From: Gnetum montanum
Lineage: Eukaryota > Streptophyta > Gnetopsida > Gnetales > Gnetaceae
NCBI GenBank assembly: GCA_015680685.1
Contig: MNCI01001848.1
Coordinates: forward strand, 210,154 to 239,687
Length of the DNA: 29,534 bases
Reading direction: 5' to 3'
The notes below the pieces were generated by a model, which worked only from the letters and a program-made list of their open reading frames with translations, was not told where the DNA came from and ran no database searches. Shown here piece by piece: positions 9,919 to 18,820 of this stretch (position 1 is its first letter; each line of letters starts with the position of its first letter). A program made the position numbers and the translations under genes.

Positions 9919-11880
9919 ATGCCCCTCCTACAAGACTATGATAATGCCACACCTAGTGAGGAAATTCATTGGAGAACCAATGAATTATATGACAATGAGG
10001 ATTGGAGTATGTAACCTAAATGAAGAAAACATTGTCCAAACACACGAAAGCATAACTTACTTGATGACGATGATCCCCTACTAGCCACTACAAGCCTAAC
10101 ACAAATACAAGAGTCTGTTTGAATCTCCCGTAGGCATCATAAAGAGAGCCACCTACCTAGGCTCAATTTAAACAACTTTCCCAATTTTTTAGGAGGCTAT
10201 GACTTAGATTGGCAACAACATTTACAAGCCTTCTATGATGCTTGTGCATGGAACAACATTGATAATGGTTGGCAAAAACTCAAGCTCTTTCCTATGACAC
10301 TTGTTGCCCAAGCAAATGTATGGTATAGATCGTTAAAACCAAATTCAATACAACATTGGCCAACAATGATAGAAATTTTTAACAAAAGATATCAAACCTA
10401 TGCAAGAGTTTCAACCTTGAGGAAACAAACCGAAGAGTGGAAACAAGCATAACATGAACCCTTGGACATGGCCTTAGAAAGATATTATGCACTATTAAAC
10501 AATTTTGTAGGCCATGAGTTCTCCAAGGAAAGGCTAATGTACCATATCATTGATGGGCTATGTGATGAAACAAGAGAGACCCTAGGGATGTATGCCCAAG
10601 GTCAACTATACAAACTATGAACACATCAATTCCAAGAGCTTATTAAGTGAATAGAAAAAGAGGAAGGAGAAATGGCTAGATGGGAGAGTGTTGAAAAACA
10701 TCAATAGGACCAAAATCTCAACTTAACAAAGGTCCATGATCATAAAAAGGAGAAATCAACCTATCACGAGGGGAAAGAACCATCTTTGCTAGTATAACAA
10801 TCATTAGAAGAAGTTGAGGCAAAGATCAATAAGATGTTGGAATGGACACATAAAAAGTGTGAAGAATATATTAATATTATTGGAGATAGAGTTTTGAAAA
10901 CTTGAGAAGCTAGAAAAAATATCATTAGACAATTGGGAAGAAGGGATGAAGAAAATAAGAGCTCAATTACCAATCATTTATATGAATGCAACATTTTCTT
11001 GTACGATCACCCCAAGGGCCAGTGCCCAATCCTATTACATTTATATGAGCATTGGGAAAAAATGTTACACCCAAAGTTTATACAAAGAAACTATGTTCGA
11101 TCACAGTGGCAACAAGCCCAACTGTGGGGGAAGCCACCCCTAAACTAGAGACACCCTTCGTATCATCTGAATTCAAATGCTTATCTAGTTCAACATCCTG
11201 TTTCCCCAATTGGGTCAACATACTCTATCTCACCGCATTACCATTCTCCTCAATATTATCAGCCCATGTCCTCAACAAAACCACTACCTTGTGCACCTCA
11301 CACTTCTCTTAATTTTCAACATTCTTATCCTTTCCCTCCTTCTACATCATCACCAACTATTCCTAAGGTCTCTACACCACAGCAACAACCCATGAACGTT
11401 AATTGTGCTACTATTGCCAACAACAGTGAGAGAGCTCAACAACATCGAAGGCATCCCTTCTTTAGAAATGACCATAGGAAGGGACAACACAATTCCAAGG
11501 CCACTGCACTCTCCAACTCAGCACAAGTCTAACACTGTGGTGTACCCTTCTCTTCAAACCCAATGCCTCATGTCACTTCATCAGGACCACCAATTAACAC
11601 TCCAAAAATCATATGGTCCAATGAATATAGCCATGGAGAGTGACATCCCGATCCTTTTATACCATCTTATGGTCTCAAGTATCATAGTGGATCAACTCGT
11701 TATCTGAAAACTACATCTTACAAATTGCCCTAATATGCTTACTATAATTAGGTGTGTGAACCCCAATGGGGTAAGTATGACCAAGTTTCAATACTTCCAA
11801 CATGCAAGGATCCTTATCTTTCATTTATTAATCCTTGCCATCCTCAACTATATAGTTATGGGGGATATCCTCCATTTTAA
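9919..11880 (+). pseudogene. gag: gag of element A (654 codons, 14 internal stops, no frameshift)
   Basis: One frame from ATG 9919 to TAA 11878-11880 stays open except for 14 stops (six TGA, five TAA, three TAG). About residues 80-240 form a Gag core of the Retrotrans_gag type: NNFPNFLGGYDLDWQQHLQA, DNGWQKLKLFPM, VWYRSLKPNSIQHWPTM, then RYYALLNNFVGHEFSKERL and IIDGLCDETRETLGMYAQG. Near 10985-11030 lies CNIFLYDHPKGQC, a CX2CX3HX4C zinc knuckle with the second Cys changed to Phe. The C-terminal third is Pro/Gln/Ser-rich. The same core is found in element B. It would have formed the virus-like particle. No protease follows in frame. Every stop is one C-to-T or G-to-A step from a Gln, Arg or Trp codon. 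Confidence 0.85.
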
Positions 11881-13260
11881 TAACAAGCAAGATTAATAAA
11901 TATTTTTCATTTTCTTTAATTTTACAACTTTTTGTCTTCCAGTTTTTCATTTTTCAATTTCTTATTTTATCCTTTTAGCTTCTCATAAGTAATCTCATCT
12001 ACAAATAACACACTCATGTGGCTCATTGGTTGAGGTGTGTTTTATGTTATCGAGTCTCGAGTGATCAATTATTTGGACAGTGAACCCATTACACCCACTC
12101 ATCCACTCTACAAATAAGAGGTTCTATTCGAGGGTACAGTGATATTCTTGACTTCCTTGAAACTTAAAATTAATTTTTTGTTCATTGTACCTAGACTAAA
12201 GAAGGATGGACTAAGAGGAATGATTAGGAAGTGACATCAAGGGGACTTGTCGATTCTCTTTGGTAACATCTGTGAGAGTTATCATGCAACATGGCTATAC
12301 TAAGATCCTTGTAGATCTAACGAAAAATAGGAGTAAGAGTAATCAAAAGGGCACTCAAAAATCCAATGCTATTCTAGGGGGTCCCACTAAAAAAAAATGC
12401 ATCCATGCCTGAAGGTTGGTGGCTTCTTTGGATTTAGAAATGAGAAAAAAAAAAGAGAAGAAGAAGAAGAATAAGAAAAACAAACAAAAAGGAAAAGTGC
12501 CACAAAGCAAAATCACTCCTCCCTTGAACAAAAATCGAAGTGATCGTATGCCTTGTTGTTTTGGTACTCTCATAGTCACTCATCATGGGATGAAACAATG
12601 TGGTATCACTGATTAGAGGAATGGACTAGGTCCTGATCTTGGAACGATGGGTTAATGACACATTAATCATGCTTTGCACATAGGATTCACTGTGCCCTAG
12701 GTTAGTCACCTCATGCCCCCATCTCTACAATCCTTTCTATAGTCTGTCTCATCTTGTTGTTCATGTAATTTTTGCTTGTGTCTCATATAGCATAGAATTC
12801 TTACCTCATTCTAGTGATACTTACATGTGTGTGTTTTGTGGAACTAGTGTGGATTACATTTAACCCTTCTAGTGCCCAAAGACACTTTTTAGTGTGGTTA
12901 CACAAGGGCATTATAGGTTGGAACTTGCTTTGGGGAGGACCCACTTGTGGAATCTTTTGTAATTTTCACTCATGAAACAACTCACACACATCATTTATTA
13001 CCCTCAATGGATTTTCCATGACATTCTTTCCCCTACTACTATCCCTTTGAATTTCAACGTTCCTATGAACCATCACATGGCCTTTTTCTCTCACTTACCA
13101 CCCGAGGCCTTATTTCTCAATTTCACCCACATATCATTATTTGTGCCTTCAAAACTAACTAAATTACCCTTGAACCCTTTAACACTTGCCCACACATCCT
13201 TGATTTACATTGTTAATTCTAGAAAAACCTTCAAATTTTGGTATTTTTCCCTCAGGCCTA
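11881..13260 (+). other. Element A body between gag and the second ORF; no recognised gene
   Basis: In other Ty3/gypsy elements protease, RT and integrase would begin here, but no DTGA/DSGA-like, YVDD-like or zinc-binding HHCC motifs are seen and there is only 1.4 kb. A frame around 12250-12615 includes a very lysine-rich run near 12436-12500 (a GAA/AAA-rich purine tract) ending in HHGMKQCGITD. Another open frame, 12972-13268, is Pro/Leu-rich and ends seven bases before the palindrome module. Neither is recognisable, and both may be noncoding filler. Confidence 0.4.
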
Positions 13261-13274
13261 AGCATTGATAGGCT

Positions 13275-13319
13275 GTGATATCGCATACGCGATATTGCGT
13301 CACATGAAACTTATAAATA
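13275..13319 (+). promoter_or_regulatory. Internal copy of the palindrome/TATA promoter module
   Basis: A 24-bp palindromic unit (13275-13298) of two GATATC-type half-sites joined as in the LTRs (GTGATATCGC, then ATAC, then GCGATATTGC), followed after 13 nt by TATAAATA (13312-13319). It lies in the body of element A, 475 bp upstream of the second ORF's ATG and in the same orientation. The surrounding sequence is not otherwise LTR-like. It suggests a second, subgenomic-type promoter for ORF2. The resemblance is directly visible; promoter activity is inferred. Confidence 0.6.
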
Positions 13320-13733
13320 TGTGACCCCCCACACCACTTACCATCATTTTCAACTATTCATGTGGGGGAGTTTTTCAAATTTTTCTTTACGACTTACGAT
13401 TGTGAGACCCTTTATTTTATACCTATATCTTGCTTGTTGGTACTCTAATTTTCATTCTATTTGAACCTACTTGAACTCGGAGTGTTTAGCTTAGTTGTGG
13501 GGAAGGGACATACACCGAATAGCGCATATTTTTTTTTGGAATTTTTCATCGTCCAAAGGACATTATCAAGGGTAATTAGTTATAACATTAAGGATAATTG
13601 TGCCGAAAATAATTTCATCCCTTTAGGTACATCGGGAAACTAAATTTGAAAACCACCTAAGTAAAAAGGACTCATTATTATAATCTTTCAAGAAACATGA
13701 CACAGAGATAAAATAAAATAATTAAGGCAAGCA

Positions 13734-13793
13734 GTAAGGTATAACCTAACTTGGGAAACAACCTTACTAATGATTGGCCTCGTGTGATTGTAG
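13734..13793 (+). promoter_or_regulatory. Candidate short leader intron with branch point and acceptor before ORF2
   Basis: GTGTGATTGTAG ends immediately before ATG 13794. A branch-point-like TACTAAT lies at 13765-13771, 22 nt upstream of the AG. Element C has the same arrangement with an even better TACTAAC and GTGTGATTGCAG (29291-29319 on the minus strand). Possible donors GTAAGG (13734) or GTATAA (13739) would make an intron of only 55-60 nt, short for plants, so the real donor may be farther upstream. Confidence 0.35.
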
Positions 13794-15860
13794 ATGGCCT
13801 CGAAATGTGGACAATAGAAAGGTCCTACTCAAGGTGGAAGCAAACGACCGAGGAGAGGAAAAAGAAAAGTTCCTACTGGAAAACATGCAGAGTAAGAGGA
13901 ATAATCATTTAGCATTCACCAAGAAGACCCTACTATTGTACAATTAGGGTAGTCAGAAGGAGGAGCTATTGTAGTGCCTTAATAGGGACAATATCTCATG
14001 TTGCCCCAGGAGTGTGTTCAGGCTATCCATGAAAGGTCCACACTCACTGCAATGATTGTGGAATTAAATATTGAACCATTCATAGAGTTTGCTCCTGAGG
14101 CTATTAGGGATGACCTCAAAGGGTCTCCCTTATGGCCTATCCTCTCTAAAAGTGGTGCCTGGTACCTAGGGGAAATGTACAAATTTTGCCACAACAGAGA
14201 ACAAGGCACCATAGTTAACATTTATGATGTGGTAGTTGATTTATCTATTCAGGCCATTTCAGAAGTATTAAACCTTCCAAATATAGGGCCAAAGGTTGCT
14301 CAGTTATCTACTTGTTCAGACCTTGATGCACGACGAGTTTGGTTGGAAAGGACATATTGCAAAGAAAAGACATTTGGAGAGTTGACGACGAAAGAGAGGA
14401 TCTATTTTAAAATTGAAATGTATCACCTCTTCCTCAAGAAGGGATTAAAAAGAATCTCAACATATGTAGCAAGGGGATGTGTAGTACTGATGGGAAAGGT
14501 TAATGCTAACCTACCTCATCTATACTTTATAGAGATCCTGAGGTGGTTCAAAGAATAGAAGACAAGGAAGATGGTGTTTCCCTTCCCTTGCCTTATCAGG
14601 AAGCTATGTTGAGATGTTGGTATCAGAGGATACACTAATGATGTCCTCTAAAAAGCCCAAAATGCTTCTTATGTTGAATTTTTAATGCCACCAGCCGTAA
14701 GAAAAATCACTTGTGAGACGCTAGGACCAGAACAAGAAAAAGAATAAATGGAAGATCCAACTGCAACTCAACTTGCAGGACCCAACCAAATTCCAAGTAT
14801 AGGGCCTAGCCAACAACAAGAAGCAGGGACTAGCATGGGCCAAGATCAACCACTATCGCTACAAGATTACATATCGTCGATGAGCCAGCTCAAAGCCATC
14901 GTTGAGATGGTCAATTGGGGAAGTCATGATGATGCAAATATCTTCTACATCATCAATGATGTCATATAGCCCATGGTTTCTTTGGATCATGCAAAGGATG
15001 AAGTGTCCATCCATACAAGAGGAGGGGAAAGTACTTGGTCACAATAGATCTCAAGAAATGCTACATCTTTCCAAGTGTAATTAGAAACTAGTGAAGGGGC
15101 CACAGTGGTGATCATGCAACATCAGGATGCAGTGGGAGCCATAGAAGTGATTGTAGAACATATTAAAGAATCATTCAATATACCTGTTGTGCCACCAGTA
15201 GATCTCATAGGAGCACGAGATGCTCAAACTTTGGCTGGAACCTCAATGACTCCTGTGGAACATGAGGATGTACTTGATCGATTGCTACAAATAGGACAAG
15301 TAATGATGTCCCTGTTTGACATCCCTCAAGATGTTATGATAATTTAATTAGACCTCATTTTCACTAAGGGAAAGTTGATCTTGACAGAGGTGAGGGCTGA
15401 GCATGCTGAAGTAGAGGTGCAACAATTACAAGAAAAGCTCATGGCTCTACAAGCAGCACAGCGGGGCCCTTTGCAATTTGTTCCCATAGACTAGCTAGAC
15501 AGTTTCAAAACTAAATAACTAACCAAACTACTAATGGAGAATAAGAAGGTGGCAGAAGAAAAAGAGAAGGCTATTTGGGATGCCTCTACAGCACAGGCAC
15601 AAACTTATGTGCATACCAAGGCACTCAAGGTCTTACAAGAGGAAAACAAGTAGCTTGTTGTCGACAACCTTCAATTGACTTCTGTGGAAAAGAAAAAGAA
15701 TGTTCTCAAAGAAAATTTTTCATCAGGTATGAGAACAATTCATTTAGGTTAACCAAGACATGAGCCATTTAGCTAGGGAAAATTGAACCCTCTCAATGGA
15801 GGAGGTATGTGCCATCTGCCAAAAGATAGCTATCAAAATTAGCACAAGGAAAAATGAGGT
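13794..15860 (+). pseudogene. ORF2 of element A: mobile-domain-like protein with C-terminal coiled coil
   Basis: From ATG 13794 one frame runs to TAA 15750 without a frameshift but with about 17 stops; a coil-like tail continues in another frame to about 15860. The N-terminus is basic and Lys/Arg/Gly-rich. Residues about 120-250 hold the longest open part (13998-14558), with GAWYLGEMYKF, IVNIYDVVVDLSIQAISEVL and YVARGCVVLMGKVNANL. The V..VDLS..AI.EVL.L pattern resembles the plant mobile-element domain annotated as putative plant transposon protein (Transposase_32 type); this is by memory of the pattern only. Then come a Gln/Ser-rich linker and a Glu/Lys/Gln-rich probable coiled coil (15380-15650). 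Element C has a homologue. Role unknown; it is not RT, integrase or Gag. Confidence 0.6.
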
Positions 15861-15862
15861 TA

Positions 15863-16139
15863 GCTCTCATATCCTCTCTCTCTTTCCTTCCTAGTTTAGT
15901 TAATATTATTTACCATCATACCTAGGAGTAGCGTTAGCATAGGAACACATCATACACCTCACTCTGGACTAAACCATCTATGACAAAGCTAATACTAGTC
16001 TAGGTGGGAAGACAACGAACTACGACCTAAGGATAACTATCTAGATACCACAACTAGTCCATCTATGGAGTTCGACCGGATCGTGCGTGAAATGTTCGTA
16101 TTCATATGGTTGAGTGTAGGGGAACCTAGCCACTCATCA
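15863..16139 (+). repeat. Truncated 3' LTR of element A
   Basis: Matches the last ~270 bp of the 5' LTR (from TTCCTTCCTAGTTTAG near 9521) through the terminal CATCA (16135-16139). The first ~515 bp, including the palindrome, the TATA box and the preceding polypurine tract, are absent. The join lies in a CTCTC-rich stretch (about 15863-15880) also present in the 5' LTR, which suggests a microhomology deletion after insertion. The outer end and target duplication are intact. Confidence 0.88.
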
Positions 16140-16144
16140 ATTAC
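16140..16144 (+). repeat. Target-site duplication of element A, right copy (ATTAC)
   Basis: Exact partner of 8980-8984. Confidence 0.9.
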
Positions 16145-17982
16145 TTTAGATGTACTACCCAATCCAACATCCTAATAGAGATTATAATACCATGACTAGA
16201 AAATGGAAAAATTATGGGTTCAAATGTGATTAAAGTTTGTATAAAGGATTATGATGTTAACTCTTAGATAAAATGAATTTTGGATTTGAGTGAAGTAGAA
16301 TTATTAAAGTTCAATAAGAGAGAGACTTCTAGGTCTCTATAGGCATGGGTAGGGATGAGATAGAGATTTTTTTAGACTATGATATTTTAGAAAATCATGT
16401 GATCTAGGTAATGGATCAAACATGAGAAAAACTTACCTAGCTATTTAGTTGAACCACTCATTTTGGTTTTGATTTGAGTAATTATAAAATTAGCATAGGA
16501 TGGTAAAAATACCAATTTTTGTAGATCGATATTCTTAAAGGTATATTTCTTTTTCCATCACCTCTTCTTTTCATCATTGTTATTTCACTAATTTTTTCTT
16601 TTTTTATATTTTTTCCTTTAATTTAAGTTTTCTTCATTTTCTTTCTAATTTTTTTCATATTTTTTTTTCTTTCATTTCATAGGAAGGGGATTTTTGATGA
16701 TGATTAGGAATTATGGGAGTGATTAGCATGCTAGATCATCATATGGAATCTTTGACTTACACAAACATAAGAATTCATCCCTCACTTCATGACATGCATA
16801 AGTTTATGAGATCTTTAACCTCTTTTTACTAGGGTGGCTAGGCAAGGTAAGCATGTGCACCTCAATCTAATCATCCTAGTTAGAACCATCCAATGATTAT
16901 AAGGATCCTCAATGACTTACCTTTTCCTTGCAAGTGACTAAGCACTCTTCCAGAGTTTTAGAGATCATACCCTAAGGAGTGGACTCACCACCTACCCATG
17001 GTTTCAGTAGAATTAGCTTTAGCAGCTCATAGTGTGAGTTCTAGCTCCTTGCTAAATCTAAGCCTCATTTACTTGTATTGGATAGAAGAAAAATGGATGG
17101 ATAAATTCTATTACATGGATATTTTTTCAATAAAGGCATTACTTTGGACTCATTTGATCCTCTTACATACTCATTGCATATGTAGCTCACCCATCCACCA
17201 TTAGCTTATTAGGTGAATATTCATAAAGTACATTAATTGGTTTTTCCACACATACATGCTAAAAGAAAAGAAAACCTCATAGAGGATTATTCATTAAGTT
17301 CAAAAATTATGAAAATTATAATTAAACATACTATATTTATTAAATGGACAAATAAAAATGGTAGAAAAATAAAATGTTCATATTTCATGAAGTATTTCTC
17401 TTTCATGACTAATACATGTTTATCACTTGGTAGAACTTTGAGTACTAAATTGAGTGTTATGCATGCTTAGAGGCAAAAGAAGTTCATTATAGCATACCAA
17501 ATATTGTCCATGAAATGTTTCATTTGGCACTTAAATACTTGAATAACACATGCTCATGGTGCTACATGACTAGGAAGGATCATGAGATATTTTCTTTTAA
17601 AGTATCATTCTAGTCTCATCTCTTCTACTCCTTTTGTGATGAAGGTCTTGGAAGACCAACTTGGTATTGATGGTACTCAACTAGATCCTCTCCATCATAA
17701 TAGGAAATTTGTCTTCCACCTTGCTTTCTAACTTAATCACTAGAAAATTTGTAAGATATGACTAGCTTGCAGTAATCTACCAACTTCAATCGAAAGTTGG
17801 AACCCTTGAGAGGAGAAACTTCCCAATCAAGTTGCTGCTGCAAAGAGATGATATTGACTCTTGTTGAAACAAAGCTACAAAGAGCTAAGTAGTGGCCTTT
17901 CTCATTGATTTAAATTTTCACCATGGACCTACTAGGATTTAATCATTTTTCAAGCAAGTTTTCTTCTTCAATAGCTAGCATA
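16145..17982. other. Interval between elements A and B; no gene recognised
   Basis: The first ~220 bp may continue the interrupted coding-like phase described at 8652-8979. A pyrimidine-rich tract fills about 16543-16680. Open frames at 16998-17204 and 17237-17470 are the longest but show no motif I know, and their composition is like the background. No LTR ends, RNA gene or tandem array is seen. Confidence 0.3.
16543..16680 (+). repeat. Low-complexity T/C-rich tract
   Basis: A pyrimidine-dominated stretch with repeated runs of six to nine T and CTTT units. No function is visible. Confidence 0.6.
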
Positions 17983-17987
17983 TCCAC
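17983..17987 (+). repeat. Target-site duplication of element B, left copy (TCCAC)
   Basis: TCCAC directly abuts the LTR end at 17988 and recurs at 24786-24790 immediately beyond the other LTR. Confidence 0.9.
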
Positions 17988-18785
17988 TAATGAGTGGTGA
18001 GGTACCCCTACACTCAACCATACAAATACGAGTGTCTCACGTGCAATCCGATTGAACTCCAAGGACTAAGTGCTTATGTGCCCAATCGAACACCTAAGGT
18101 TAATCAATCATTATCTTCCCAAACTTACTTGTATTGTCACAGTTGTATGGTTAAGTAAGTTTGAGGTATGTGATTTCTGTCTTTTATCTTTTTATCTCTT
18201 ATGCTAAGAGGAAAGGGTTAAGAGACTAAGTGACTAACTTCATTAACTAAGTTCCAATTATCCTAGCACCAATATCCATTCCCACTTGCGGTACATACCC
18301 TGAACCAATGGAATGCTACTGGGATTACGAAATACTACTTGTTACTGGGTTACCAAGTGTTACACACATGCTCGAAGCGATCATAGTAAGTGCACTTAAC
18401 TAGGAGAGTTTAAGGTTGAGGGAGATTAATTATCTAAGAAAGCATTTAAACATTTAACACTAATTAATTCCTATTTAGCTTACTCCACATGTTGCAAGGT
18501 TTATTAGAAAGTTCATCTTTATTTCCATACACAAATATGTGCTTAGGTACAATTTGCTTGAATAAAGATCCGTTCACTTTGAGACTCCTATTGCGGGCAC
18601 ATGGAAATTATTCTATTTTTGGAATGGTAAAACTACTAGAGTTTGGTTAAGGATCTAGATCTAGATGTTAAAAAAAGGAAAAGCTACCTCTTATTTATAG
18701 ACAAGGTGATGGGCTACGATGTTGCGTACACGATATCACAGGGGAAAATGTGATATCATGGCTCATGCGATATCGGGTCCCATCA
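17988..18785 (-). repeat. 3' LTR of element B
   Basis: 798 bp, TGATG (CATCA on plus at 18781-18785) to TAATGAGTGG on plus at 17988. It aligns over its whole length with 23992-24785. TATA box TATTTATA on plus at 18692-18699. Palindrome unit at 18716-18739 and half-sites at 18750-18759 and 18767-18776, the same phasing as in the 5' LTR but more mutated. Confidence 0.9.
18692..18776 (-). promoter_or_regulatory. LTR promoter of element B (3' copy): palindromes and TATA
   Basis: TATAAATA on the minus strand (18699-18692), a 16-nt gap, a 24-bp palindromic unit (18716-18739), and two more half-sites. The first half-site has decayed to ACGATGTTGC, but spacing is unchanged. Confidence 0.7.
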
Positions 18786-18820
18786 TACCCCCATGACTAA
18801 ATGAAAACTTGTCCTCGAGT
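18786..18820 (-). promoter_or_regulatory. Polypurine tract and conserved pre-LTR sequence of element B
   Basis: On the minus strand CATGGGGGTA directly precedes the LTR start TGATG. The 30 bp upstream (CTCGAGGACAAGTTTTCAT) is nearly identical beside the 3' LTR of element C (28525-28562). A CTCGAGGAC...GGGGG arrangement before the 3' LTR is common in plant Ty3/gypsy elements. It would prime plus-strand synthesis. Confidence 0.7.

Larger units (their letters stand above)
8985..16139 (+). mobile_element. Element A: non-autonomous Ty3/gypsy-type retrotransposon with gag and a second ORF
   Basis: A 7.15-kb plus-strand insertion bounded by the ATTAC duplication. Order: 5' LTR (8985-9777), tRNA-Asp-type primer site (9779-9796), gag pseudogene (9919-11880), 1.4 kb without recognised function, an internal palindrome/TATA module (13275-13319), a candidate leader intron acceptor, a second ORF (13794 to about 15860), and a 3' LTR reduced to its last 277 bp. 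I found no aspartic protease, reverse transcriptase, RNase H or integrase motifs. Where the two LTRs can be compared (about 257 bp) roughly 27 positions differ, nearly all transitions, so about 10% divergence and an old insertion. The Asp primer site is typical of the plant Athila/Tat (OTA) side of Ty3/gypsy. Confidence 0.85.

Noticed and set aside
12355-12579. Minus-strand frame with a phenylalanine-rich hydrophobic run, possible membrane protein
   Set aside because: The run is the antisense of a GAA/AAA-rich purine tract; low-complexity artefact.
16998-17470. Two adjacent plus-strand frames as a small host gene
   Set aside because: No motif, no splice-consistent structure recognised and no codon-like regularity beyond background.
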